IMG/VR virus record: IMGVR_UViG_3300044695_003744
Span: 1 to 43,969 of that record
Strand: one strand, 5' to 3'
From: a virus
Length of the DNA: 43,969 bases
This document shows positions 16,086 through 24,541 of the stretch, in pieces. The notes under the pieces were generated by a model. It was not told the origin of the DNA and made no database searches. It worked only from the letters and a program-made list of their open reading frames with translations. Numbering within the stretch: the stretch's first letter is position 1; each line of letters begins with the position of its first letter. The position numbers were made by a program, and so were the translations under genes.

Positions 16086-16773
16086 GAGGGTTCAGAACTT
16101 GGGGATCAGTACCCAATTGTGTTGTACCAGTAGAATCCAGTGCATCCCACCACTGTACCTGTAGATCTACGGTAAATTCTTCAATGGAATCTGAAGAATC
16201 ATAGGATAGATCAATAGCACTAACCGCAGTTGGGAATATTCCATAAAACTTATATGCTTTTAAAACTGGAATTGCATCCCCAGCTCTAGCGGTAACAGGA
16301 GAAATAACATTAGATTGAGCGGATGAAACTGAAGTTCTACCAAATTGTTTTACAATAGCGTCTCTCTGATATTGAGCTGGATTAATCAATCCAGTGTTAT
16401 CATCGTGTTTGTTAATCGCATTCATCCACTTTTCAAAAGCTGTTCTGATTGAAAAATCAACATCGTTAATGATTGTGATTGTCCAAACATCGAAAGTTCT
16501 ATCTCCTGCAATTTTTAAAGTTCTTCCTCTAAAAGGAACTTCAATAACACCAACATTTGATGCAGGTAGATTTGCGGATTTAATCATAAATCTAGAAAGC
16601 TCACTTACAGTTCTAGTTTGATCTGTATTTGCATTTGTATTTGCTTCAGTTGCAAATGATGGGAAATTTAACTCAACTTCGAAAAGATTTGGACGAGCTG
16701 CTCCACCAATTAACCTTGCTTTAAAGTCTTCTAAAGTTCTGGAGCCGAAACTTGGGGTATTTGAAAATGCCAT
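16081..16773 (-). CDS. 19: gp19-like tail tube protein
   Basis: A protein of 230 residues (T4 gp19: 163). It has the T4 tail-tube pattern: RPNLFEVELNFPS near residue 28, SRFMIKSANLPASNVGVIEVPFRGRTLKIAGDRTFDVWTITIINDVDF, FEKWMNAIN, and the closing YKFYGIFPTAVSAIDLSYDSSD plus a beta strand. Hexamers of it form the inner tail tube. It lies directly downstream of the sheath gene, with an AGAGG ribosome site eight bases before the ATG. It shares its fold and several motifs with the gene at 9844-10383. Confidence 0.95.
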   Translation of the reverse strand: MAFSNTPSFGSRTLEDFKARLIGGAARPNLFEVELNFPSFATEANTNANTDQTRTVSELSRFMIKSANLPASNVGVIEVPFRGRTLKIAGDRTFDVWTITIINDVDFSIRTAFEKWMNAINKHDDNTGLINPAQYQRDAIVKQFGRTSVSSAQSNVISPVTARAGDAIPVLKAYKFYGIFPTAVSAIDLSYDSSDSIEEFTVDLQVQWWDALDSTGTTQLGTDPQVLNPL

Positions 16774-16808
16774 TTTTTTACCTCTGTAGGGATTGATGTT
16801 TTAAAAAA

Positions 16809-19208
16809 TTAAACGGTTCCAACAACCTCTTCAAAACTAATACCAGTTCTGTTAGCGACAAAAGTAAGACCAATAAAGTTAATTGATCTTGCAGGTTTGA
16901 TGAAAATGTCAGCCCTAAATTGATTTGCGTCAATTACATCTGGAGTATTGTTTGATTCATCACAAACAACTAGGAAGTCTGTAATTCCTCTCTTTGACTT
17001 AACATCACGAAGATATGGTTCAACAATGTTTACAAAATTTGTTCTGGTGATAACATCATTGAACTCAAAGAGTTGAGCTCTTGCAGCTCTAGAGATCGTA
17101 TCCTCAACCGTCAAGAACAAACGACGAACATTGATTCTATCAAAAGCACTAGCGTTAGATAGTCCAGTCTTATCACCGAAAAGAATTATTCCAGCGCCTG
17201 GTGAGAATACTACAGGGTTGATTCTCTTAGGATATAGTAAATCTCTTTGTGCTTGGGATGGATTGAAAGCGAGTTTAATCGCGTTATTAATAACACCTCT
17301 TGAAGATCCAGCAGGGGAGAACCAAGGGTAGTTATTAATAGATGTTCTTGCCATTAATCCAGCCACATCACCATTCAATGGAACGTATCTAAACTCATTA
17401 TTAAATCTATCATACATGTACTTGTATCCAGTATCAAATACTGCATATGATGAAGAACTTATAGCATCAAAGAATTTAATGACGTTATCTGTTTGTAAAT
17501 CACTATTTGTTACATTGACAACTCCAGACTTTCTTGCAGAAATACATGCAATGCAGTCTTTTCTATTTTCAGCAATATCAATCAATCTATTTGCTTTTGC
17601 TTGGGCATCGAATAAACTATCTCCACTATCAGGACCTGCAATTAGGAAATTAATATCATATTCTACGGGATTTCTGAAGACTTCATATGAAGTTAGAATA
17701 TCACCCAACGTGGCTGCCATTCCTCCACTAGCGGAAGAATAATCGTATCCATTTGATAATGAATATGATTTATTTCCATAACATCCAAAATTAACTCCAG
17801 AAGCTTGTTGGCCAGAAGCTATTGTTCCACCACTAGCTTGGAGATAACCATTAATTGTAGTAAACTTAACTCCAGTAACTGAATCGCTAGAACCAGCAAA
17901 AACGTATGAAGATACATTAGAGAGGTAATTCTTTATGTAAATATTTTCAGAAGGAGAAATCTTCCCGTCAGTAGCTTTTGATAGATTAGTATATTTTTCT
18001 AGAATATTACCAGATGTACCAGTTATTGAACCACTTTCATCTACAACAACAACGTGAATTTCATCGTTTTTTCCACCTCTTTCCTTAGAATATTGAGATG
18101 TTCCTGGTTTTGGTGCAATAGATTTCCAGTAAACGGTAGAATTTGATAATCCTAAAGTCTGTTGATCATACCAATCAACAGAAACATTAGTGGAATTGAG
18201 GAATAATCCTTCACCATATCCCAATGTCCCATCAGTAACATTTCTTGTATATCTTACTACCAAAGTAGTTGATGCATATGATACTGGAGATGCAGAGTCA
18301 ATTAAAATTGTGCCTGTACTAATAGCGACAACTCTCGCGGATAAAGCTCCATTTTCACTTTGAATTAAATCCCCAACATTAACCAATCCTTCAGGAATGA
18401 GAGTTGGTGGATATGTAATTGTTGTGGATCCAATCCCAATAGTTGTATTACCTGGGAATCTAAACTTTTCTATTGAAGTAGCAGTTCCAACATTATTAAA
18501 AATTTGATAATAGTTTCCAGGACCATCTGGGAATCTGTTTAGTCCGGATGCTGTATAAGAAATTTCTGTAGCAAGTCCAGTAAAGTTATTGTGAAGACTT
18601 ACGACCTTAACATCAATGCTACCTACGTTTACTCTAGTAATAATTCCTTTGACATAACCATCAAAAGTTTCAACAGTTCCAGCAGAAGTAGCATAACTGG
18701 TTCCGATTGAACAAGTAATAGCAAATCCTGCAGAAACACCAAAAGTTCCAATAGCTATTCTCTGATCCGCTAAAGCATCAATAACACAAACTTTTAGTCC
18801 ATTAGCCCAAGATCCTGGATTTTTAGCTGCGAAAATCCAATCACTATCTGTGGCATGATTATTAATAAAATCTTCTTGACTGGCAATCTTTAGATTAACA
18901 GAAGTGGATACAGGATAATTTGCATTCAGTAAATTATCAGAATCCGTTCTAACTACCCGTAAAGTTCCTCCATATGAAAGATACGATGAAGCAGTTAACC
19001 AGTATTCAAACTGACTATCTGAATTTGATGGCTTACCGAAGGTGTTTAATAAATCTTGTTCGGTATCAATGAGAACTGGTTCGCCTACTGGACCCTTCAC
19101 AAAAGGACCAGCAAAAGCACCTACTTGATCGTTTACTGCATCAATTCTACCTACAGTAAGATCAATTTCTCGAACTTTTATGCCAGGTGATACTAAGTTT
19201 AGCGACAT
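16809..19208 (-). CDS. 18: gp18-like contractile tail sheath protein
   Basis: A protein of 799 residues (T4 gp18: 659). It starts MSLNLVSPGIKVREIDLT, as sheath proteins do, and contains VGAFAGPFVKGPVGEPVLI near residue 35. The conserved C-terminal part includes WFSPAGSSRG, NPVVFSPGAGIILFGDKT, FDRINVRRLFLTVEDTISRAA and RADIFIKPARSINFIGLTFVA. It forms the sheath whose contraction drives the tube into the host. The central, surface-exposed region is larger than in T4 and beta-rich. The frame extends eight codons to a TTG at 19232, but the ATG at 19208 has a GAGGG ribosome site at good spacing and matches family N-termini. Confidence 0.96.
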   Translation of the reverse strand: MSLNLVSPGIKVREIDLTVGRIDAVNDQVGAFAGPFVKGPVGEPVLIDTEQDLLNTFGKPSNSDSQFEYWLTASSYLSYGGTLRVVRTDSDNLLNANYPVSTSVNLKIASQEDFINNHATDSDWIFAAKNPGSWANGLKVCVIDALADQRIAIGTFGVSAGFAITCSIGTSYATSAGTVETFDGYVKGIITRVNVGSIDVKVVSLHNNFTGLATEISYTASGLNRFPDGPGNYYQIFNNVGTATSIEKFRFPGNTTIGIGSTTITYPPTLIPEGLVNVGDLIQSENGALSARVVAISTGTILIDSASPVSYASTTLVVRYTRNVTDGTLGYGEGLFLNSTNVSVDWYDQQTLGLSNSTVYWKSIAPKPGTSQYSKERGGKNDEIHVVVVDESGSITGTSGNILEKYTNLSKATDGKISPSENIYIKNYLSNVSSYVFAGSSDSVTGVKFTTINGYLQASGGTIASGQQASGVNFGCYGNKSYSLSNGYDYSSASGGMAATLGDILTSYEVFRNPVEYDINFLIAGPDSGDSLFDAQAKANRLIDIAENRKDCIACISARKSGVVNVTNSDLQTDNVIKFFDAISSSSYAVFDTGYKYMYDRFNNEFRYVPLNGDVAGLMARTSINNYPWFSPAGSSRGVINNAIKLAFNPSQAQRDLLYPKRINPVVFSPGAGIILFGDKTGLSNASAFDRINVRRLFLTVEDTISRAARAQLFEFNDVITRTNFVNIVEPYLRDVKSKRGITDFLVVCDESNNTPDVIDANQFRADIFIKPARSINFIGLTFVANRTGISFEEVVGTV

Positions 19209-19244
19209 GTCTTTCCCTCTGAAGAAGTTCAACTTAACTACAAA

Positions 19245-19252
19245 TATTTATT
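19245..19252 (-). promoter_or_regulatory. T4-type late promoter for gp18
   Basis: AATAAATA on the minus strand, 36 bases before the gp18 ATG at 19208, in the gap after the small zinc-binding protein gene. Confidence 0.55.
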
Positions 19253-19290
19253 ATTTGCTAACTTTATATTGGGGAAATCGCCAATGAACA

Positions 19291-19524
19291 CTACCAATCG
19301 GGATATTGCCAGTATAAATTGGTTGACTTTTGTTTTCTATTACTAATAATTCTATGTTTAGTACACTCTTTGCATTCATATGAATACGCAGAAGGCAAGT
19401 GACCTCTATCACTACGAGTCAAATAAAATCCATCTATAAGATCTTTAATTTCCCCACAAACTCTACATTTCCTTTCAGTTAAAAATAAATGTTCTAATTC
19501 AAATTGATCATCAATATCCATCAT
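19291..19524 (-). CDS. Small CxxC/CxxC zinc-binding protein between gp17 and gp18
   Basis: A protein of 77 residues starting MMDIDDQFELEHLFLTE. It has C-R-V-C-G near residue 21 and C-K-E-C near residue 51, spaced as a zinc-binding beta hairpin, with FYLTRSDRGH and YSYECKECTK. The pattern resembles the zinc-finger half of small phage HNH-type proteins, but no clear HNH catalytic set (second His/Asn) is present. It is therefore more likely a zinc-binding accessory or remnant than an active nuclease. HNH nucleases next to terminase aid packaging in some phages, which makes the position notable. The ATG overlaps the gp17 stop as ATGA. Confidence 0.75.
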   Translation of the reverse strand: MMDIDDQFELEHLFLTERKCRVCGEIKDLIDGFYLTRSDRGHLPSAYSYECKECTKHRIISNRKQKSTNLYWQYPDW

Positions 19525-21176
19525 TGGTAATCCCACATAAAGGATCTATCGCCATACTCATCAATATGCCAACGATCTCCATCCCCGTCTACAAAACTTT
19601 CTCCACCATCCAATCCATCAGAAATAAAACCAAAAGGAGCCATATCTTGTTCAATTTGATTTTTCTGTTCATCATATAATCTTTTACGAACATCATTGTC
19701 CGTCATTTCTTTAAAGTATGGTTGAGCAATTAACCATGCAAAAATTACCAGACACATTGCAAGGTCATCATTACAACCATCTTCAGCTTCGAAGGAATTT
19801 GACTTTTGAATAAATGTTGTGAGTTCACTGATAGTATCGTAATCCTTAATAATAAGTTTGTCACCTTCAATCAATGTCTTGAGATTCATGCATCCAATCT
19901 TTTTGACATTTTTAGACATCTTAACTCCCATCTGAGATTTCTTTCCAGAAAATCCCTGACCAACTAGTTGTCCTGCACGACCTCTCATGGTACACATGAG
20001 AACATTGTCATATTCCAAGTCCATGTGGAGAATCTGACCCACTTGTTCACCGATATCATTAACTTCTACAAGAATGTATGCTTTGTTATATGCAACTGCA
20101 AGATCTTTAATGATGCTGGGAAACAACATTGGTTTGATTTGGTTGTCCCTATATTTTGCTACAAGACGATATGGAAATGCTGTTGTATCACAAATGGTGA
20201 ATGCAGAGTAATCTTTTTCCACACCACGAGCTACATCCACTGTTAGAACATAATTGTGATCTTTCTGTGGTTCTTCAAAAATGTCCAAACCTGCGTTGGA
20301 TTTAATTGGATCATCATATACTAAGGATCTGAGTTTTGATGCAGATACAAGAGTATCAACAGATCCTAGGAATTCACATTCAAACTCAACCTTAAACTGT
20401 TGTTCGGATGTGTTTGCAATAGTCTGGGCTTTCCACTTATCGTCCCTGCCAGGGACTTCTGACCAATGAACGTCCGTGGGTATATATTCATTCTTACCCC
20501 GTTCGGCGTCATGCCAAATGCGGTAGAAGTGGTTCATACCCTTTGGGGTGGAAACAATCAGGACTTTTGTACTTTGACCTGACGAAATAGTAGGATAAAC
20601 AGAGGCAAAGAATTCATCAGCAATGTGATTTGGGATGAACGCGAATTCATCCAAAAAGATGACATTATATGATCCGCCTCGGACAGCAGATGCAGAAGTA
20701 GACGCTGCGATAATTTTGGAACCATTTTCTAGTTCTAACGATCTTTTATTCCATGATACAATACCTTGTTGCATCCACTTTGGTAGTTTCTCATATGCAA
20801 ATTGTAATCTACTGAGTAGATCTTGTGCAGTAGATGCTTTGTTGGCTAGAATAGCTATGTTGACATTATCATTAAAGACCGCATAATGTAACAAATATGA
20901 AACACAAGTTGTAGATTTGCCTGTCTGTCGAGGCATTCTACAAATATTGAATCTATTCTCATGGAAATTAGTGATTAATTTCTCTTGGAAAGGATACATT
21001 TTAAAGGGTATCTCACCATAATCAAGAGAAACAATCTTGATATAATTTTTAGCAAAATATACAGGATCATTCTTGCATTTAACAAATTCAAGAACTTGTT
21101 CCTGTGTAAATTCTACGGCTACATTAGCCTTCTTGAGGTTTGGGTTCCCCAAATAAACTTGATCAGACATAATCAT
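19521..21176 (-). CDS. 17: gp17-like terminase large subunit
   Basis: A protein of 551 residues (T4 gp17: 610). The ATPase domain has Walker A RQTGKST at 83-89 and Walker B VIFLDE ending at D176-E177, followed by the coupling motif ST near 210. The nuclease domain starts with the metal-binding Asp in LTVDVARG (D314) and D322, with EVNDIG and a late acidic motif (CNDDLAMCL). It packages DNA into the prohead through the gp20 portal and cuts the concatemer. Two in-frame ATGs (21176 and 21170) are possible. It follows a 58-codon gene by four bases. Confidence 0.97.
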   Translation of the reverse strand: MIMSDQVYLGNPNLKKANVAVEFTQEQVLEFVKCKNDPVYFAKNYIKIVSLDYGEIPFKMYPFQEKLITNFHENRFNICRMPRQTGKSTTCVSYLLHYAVFNDNVNIAILANKASTAQDLLSRLQFAYEKLPKWMQQGIVSWNKRSLELENGSKIIAASTSASAVRGGSYNVIFLDEFAFIPNHIADEFFASVYPTISSGQSTKVLIVSTPKGMNHFYRIWHDAERGKNEYIPTDVHWSEVPGRDDKWKAQTIANTSEQQFKVEFECEFLGSVDTLVSASKLRSLVYDDPIKSNAGLDIFEEPQKDHNYVLTVDVARGVEKDYSAFTICDTTAFPYRLVAKYRDNQIKPMLFPSIIKDLAVAYNKAYILVEVNDIGEQVGQILHMDLEYDNVLMCTMRGRAGQLVGQGFSGKKSQMGVKMSKNVKKIGCMNLKTLIEGDKLIIKDYDTISELTTFIQKSNSFEAEDGCNDDLAMCLVIFAWLIAQPYFKEMTDNDVRKRLYDEQKNQIEQDMAPFGFISDGLDGGESFVDGDGDRWHIDEYGDRSFMWDYQ

Positions 21177-21180
21177 AAAA

Positions 21181-21357
21181 TTATAATTTCGCTAAACTTG
21201 ATACGATCTCTTGTTGTTTGAGATAAAGTTTAAAATAAGCTTTTGCAAACTCTATTGCTTCTTCTCTATCCAATTTATCTATAACCCTTGACTGTTGTTC
21301 ATAAACTAACATCTTATTAATATCCGAAAGTTCAATATCAGAAGGGTCAATGTTCAT
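21181..21357 (-). CDS. Small helical protein upstream of gp17 (58 aa)
   Basis: An ORF of 58 codons starts with an ATG one base after the stop of the preceding gene and ends four bases before gp17, so it fits the operon exactly. The product starts MNIDPSDIELSDINKML and is a predicted helical, amphipathic protein with EEAIEFAKAYFKLYLKQQEIV. I recognise no family. Its position next to the terminase suggests a packaging accessory, but this is inference. gp16, the small terminase, is a separate gene at 23032-23463. Confidence 0.72.
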   Translation of the reverse strand: MNIDPSDIELSDINKMLVYEQQSRVIDKLDREEAIEFAKAYFKLYLKQQEIVSSLAKL

Positions 21358-21358
21358 T

Positions 21359-23008
21359 TTACTTACCTTGAATAACTACAATTGGTTTAGATGGATCGGT
21401 AGGACTTGGATACCACTGCAGTATAACTGCGCCTGGGTAAAACTTTTCAATTTCCGTTTTTACTTCATCTTTAGAGGGTCTCTTCATATTTGGGAAGAAG
21501 AGTTGAAGATTCATCATTGGTCTACCTCTCCAAGAGAAAAGTATAGTATAAACATTACCAGTAGATTGTATCCGTTGATAATCCTCGTTTGTCAATTGTC
21601 CAGGTTGGATGACTGAATCTGCAAGAGGAAGTGAGGGTCCACTCAGTTTCCTGAGGGCAGCAGACTTTTCATTAGGATTATTAGTTCCTGTTGCAAGATT
21701 TCTAATCTTTGCTTGTTTCTGCGCCTGTTTATGTCCAGAACCAATTTCAAAACTCATTCCTTCATTCGCAGGATGAACTTTTGCAATACTATATGGTTGT
21801 TCTGGTGATAATGATGCAGGAAGTGAGAACATTTTCCAATATCCCTCACCATATCTACACTCCTTCATCGTCTCATTCTTTTTGCACTTAGGACAATATC
21901 TTTGAACTTCGCCCATTTCTTGAAGTTCAAAAGATTCTTTTTTAGTTTTATTACCCCAGTTCTTTGCGCCAACTTTACGACATTTAACCAGAGCACCCGA
22001 TGCATATGCAGAAGGCCAAACCTTGTAACGGGATTTTACCTTTGAATAACATGCATCTTTTTCTTCAGTCGCAACCATTTTAGCCTTACCCTTTCTGTCA
22101 GGATTTGGATCTTCTTGGTTCTTACGACGGAATGCACTTTCCTCTTCCTTATCGGAGAGGTCTGCCTTCATTTTACTTGAACCACACTTTGGTTTGGTTG
22201 TTTGTCCAGGTTGTTTTGCACAGGGTTTTCCTGCGTATTTACCACCCAATTGAACCCAACCAGGGGTGCCATCAGAAGAGCGACTCTTAGTAAACCAGTC
22301 ACGCAAAGAATCATCACCACTCTTGTTCCCTTCATCAATAGAATCCTCCTTCACGCAATTGGGAACTATCTTTTCACCCTTCTTTTTCATTCCAACTCGT
22401 TTGTACCCATCCCAACACTTTTCTGATACTGGTTGAGTAAAACTCTTAAACTTATAATCACTACCTTTAATAATATCAACAACATGTGCAAAAGTATTGC
22501 CATTTGCATCATGAATTTCTGTCCATTCTTCCTTCACTTTCTCCATCTTTTTGAGTTTAGAGTAGTAATTAGGAATCTCATCTAAATGTTGCAATGCAAT
22601 ATCCATTGCTTCATCATTATCTGTAGTATGTTCATGTTCAACTTTCATCCCCATCTCAAGTTGTTTTTGGATAGTTGATGGAGACACATTATGCTTTTTT
22701 GCGATTTCTTCTATCGACTTATGACCTTTGAATCCTTCTCTAACTTCTTTCTTTCTTTCCGTGTCATCTTCTCCATGAGAAAGATGATCAGATACAGTAT
22801 CAAGATACTCTGCAGCTTTTGTGATCTTTGACTGTACCCATGCCTCAAGATCTCCTTCACCTTTGAGTTTGGTCATTAATCTGGTGATAGCTGCTTGTGC
22901 AGTTTTAAGTTCTCCACGAGCCATGGAAAACTCAAAATCTTCACCAAGAGGTGCGATTGATTCTAGGTCTGCAAGAATAGACCATTCCTTAAAGGTAAGT
23001 TTATCCAT
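21359..23008 (-). CDS. Mosaic multi-domain protein inserted between gp16 and gp17
   Basis: A protein of 549 residues and unknown function, built of short modules. Residues about 90-155 combine an HTH-like segment (SIEEIAKKHNVSPSTIQKQL) with a DUF5661-like part (KVEHEHTTDNDEAMDIALQH, then LDEIPNYYSKLKKM). CWDGYKRVGMKKKGEKIVPNC follows near 205-225. Next come a Lys/Gly-rich GWVQLGGKYAGKPCA..KCGSSK module and the motif KVKSRYKVWPSAYASGALVKCRK near 340-362, common in marine phages and giant viruses. A CPKC/C zinc-ribbon-like segment lies near 395. The C-terminal 90 residues look like a separate beta domain. It has a late-promoter-like site upstream. It may be virion- or DNA-associated. Confidence 0.85.
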   Translation of the reverse strand: MDKLTFKEWSILADLESIAPLGEDFEFSMARGELKTAQAAITRLMTKLKGEGDLEAWVQSKITKAAEYLDTVSDHLSHGEDDTERKKEVREGFKGHKSIEEIAKKHNVSPSTIQKQLEMGMKVEHEHTTDNDEAMDIALQHLDEIPNYYSKLKKMEKVKEEWTEIHDANGNTFAHVVDIIKGSDYKFKSFTQPVSEKCWDGYKRVGMKKKGEKIVPNCVKEDSIDEGNKSGDDSLRDWFTKSRSSDGTPGWVQLGGKYAGKPCAKQPGQTTKPKCGSSKMKADLSDKEEESAFRRKNQEDPNPDRKGKAKMVATEEKDACYSKVKSRYKVWPSAYASGALVKCRKVGAKNWGNKTKKESFELQEMGEVQRYCPKCKKNETMKECRYGEGYWKMFSLPASLSPEQPYSIAKVHPANEGMSFEIGSGHKQAQKQAKIRNLATGTNNPNEKSAALRKLSGPSLPLADSVIQPGQLTNEDYQRIQSTGNVYTILFSWRGRPMMNLQLFFPNMKRPSKDEVKTEIEKFYPGAVILQWYPSPTDPSKPIVVIQGK

Positions 23009-23031
23009 TTATCTTTATAAGTTTCCTATTT

Positions 23032-23463
23032 TTATTTAGATGTATCTGGATTCATGGAACTCTTCAAGAACTTTTGGAGTTCTGCAGTGGATCCTAAGAA
23101 TACTGCATTATTAGTGACATTAGTTGGTACAGATCCCTTTTGTTCTTGATTGATATCTTTCATCTTCTTTTGGAGATCAAGAAGTTTGTCGGTAACATCT
23201 CCAACGTTTTTGATAAGTTGACCAGCAACCTCATATGCTCTTGGGGAATCGGATTCTTGTGCAAGTTCTAAAATACCATTAATTGCTTCTTGGCCCTTTT
23301 CAATAATAGAATAGAGTTGTCCCCTAGAATACTCATAATCTTTTTGAAGTTGATCTGCAGATCCTTCAATTTTTTTTATTTCTAAAGATGATGTCTTAAC
23401 AATCTCTGATTTAATTTCTGTCGGTTCAATATCTAAAGCTTTATCAATATCTTCAAAGTTCAT
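23032..23463 (-). CDS. 16: gp16-like terminase small subunit
   Basis: A protein of 143 residues (T4 gp16: 164). The conserved core aligns with T4: QKDYEYSRGQLYSIIEKGQEA, DSPRAYEVAGQLIKNVGDV (T4 DSPRHMEVFATLMGQM), LLDLQKKMKDINQEQKG (T4 ILKLHKDMKDITSEQVG), and the C-terminal NAVFLGSTAELQKFL (T4 NATVFMGSPTELMDEI). It recognises or presents DNA to gp17 and stimulates its ATPase. Its ATG overlaps the gp15 stop by four bases. Unusually, it is separated from gp17 by about 1.8 kb carrying two other genes. Confidence 0.95.
   Translation of the reverse strand: MNFEDIDKALDIEPTEIKSEIVKTSSLEIKKIEGSADQLQKDYEYSRGQLYSIIEKGQEAINGILELAQESDSPRAYEVAGQLIKNVGDVTDKLLDLQKKMKDINQEQKGSVPTNVTNNAVFLGSTAELQKFLKSSMNPDTSK
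23034..23041 (-). promoter_or_regulatory. Possible late promoter (CTAAATA type)
   Basis: TCTAAATA on the minus strand, 25 bases before the ATG at 23008 and overlapping the gp16 stop. It matches the CTAAATA variant reported for marine T4-like phages less strictly than the TATAAATA sites. Confidence 0.4.
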
Positions 23464-24509
23464 ACATCAATTCCTTTCGTAGTGCTATAGACTTTACCAT
23501 CTGCAAAATTGTAACGAGATTCACTAAATCCAAAATCATCATCCAGATCAATTAACTCATCATCTGCACTATTAATAACATTAACTGCAGTTCCAGATGC
23601 ATGAGTCATAACAGGAGTATTATCTTCGCCTCTATTCACTAATAACGTATTTCCTGTAATCTTACGAATGAACATCGACTCTTCACCGAGCATAATATAA
23701 GATTTTTCAATTAACACAGATGCATCTACAACATTAAATTGTGTAACCTCTTCAGAAATATCTTCAGAAATTTGAGTTATCTCATCATTATTATAATCTT
23801 GTAAGGCTCTAGGTTCTGCTACATATCTTAATTGTCTAGATGCATTTACTTTATTGGTGTTGGTATGATAATCAACTTGAACTTGTTTAATTATGGCTTC
23901 ATTAGGAGTACCAAGAGGTCCGAATAGATATGTCTTTGCAACAAAATCTAAAGTATAAACTAAAACTCTTCTCGTAGTAAAATCACCTTCATACTGATCA
24001 TCCATTGCAATTCTTTCAAGAATCATTGGAATATCTCTTTTTTCTCCAATACTAGAAACTAAATCTACTGTAAGATTAAAATGAGGTTGAAAATATGGTA
24101 ATATCTGTTCTACTACTTGCAATGCATCTTCATTCAATTTAGACATTATTGAGAGTCTAAAGTTTACATTATATGGAACTGGCATAAAAACTTTTGTCAC
24201 TTCATTATTTGTCTTATCTAAAGCTTTAAAAGTTTGCATCGTAGAAGATTTTCTACTAGCATCATATGATATTCCTGTCATTTCAAATGACATTCTTGGG
24301 AGAGTAATTGCAACTCTTTTCTTTAGATCAGGTACTTGTTCAATTCTCGCTAAAAACTTTTGAACAGGACCGTAAGCAATAGGTACAGTTAAGATACTGA
24401 AATCATCTCCAGCATTATCTTTATGTTTGATTTGAATATCATTGAAAAGAGTACCGAAAGCCACAATGGTCTTTCTCAATATTTCGTGATAAAAATAATT
24501 TGAGATCAT
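23460..24509 (-). CDS. 15: gp15-like proximal tail sheath stabiliser / tail completion protein
   Basis: A protein of 349 residues (T4 gp15: 272). The N-terminal 250 residues follow T4: YFYHEILRKTIVAFGTLFNDIQIKH, ILTVPIAYGPVQKFLARI, ITLPRMSFEMTGISYDA, MSKLNEDALQVVEQILPYFQPHFN, and YHTNTNKV. It caps the tail and joins it to the neck proteins gp13/gp14. Residues about 255-320 are an extra module with EESMFIRKITGNTLLVNRG and HASGTAV, a beta motif found in many phage tail proteins and absent from T4 gp15. The end is acidic. Confidence 0.95.
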   Translation of the reverse strand: MISNYFYHEILRKTIVAFGTLFNDIQIKHKDNAGDDFSILTVPIAYGPVQKFLARIEQVPDLKKRVAITLPRMSFEMTGISYDASRKSSTMQTFKALDKTNNEVTKVFMPVPYNVNFRLSIMSKLNEDALQVVEQILPYFQPHFNLTVDLVSSIGEKRDIPMILERIAMDDQYEGDFTTRRVLVYTLDFVAKTYLFGPLGTPNEAIIKQVQVDYHTNTNKVNASRQLRYVAEPRALQDYNNDEITQISEDISEEVTQFNVVDASVLIEKSYIMLGEESMFIRKITGNTLLVNRGEDNTPVMTHASGTAVNVINSADDELIDLDDDFGFSESRYNFADGKVYSTTKGIDV

Positions 24510-24533
24510 TACAAGTAATTATGGAGTAATAAT

Positions 24534-24541
24534 TATTTAGT
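24534..24541 (-). promoter_or_regulatory. Possible late promoter (CTAAATA type)
   Basis: ACTAAATA on the minus strand, overlapping the gp14 stop and 24 bases before the gp15 ATG. Confidence 0.4.

Noticed and set aside
19209-19232. TTG start extending gp18 by eight residues
   Set aside because: The ATG at 19208 has a proper GAGGG ribosome site and a family-like N-terminus.
20442-20456. Palindrome GTCCCTG-C-CAGGGAC inside gp17
   Set aside because: A 7-bp stem with a one-base centre cannot fold as an RNA hairpin well, and nothing else suggests a cos or binding site.
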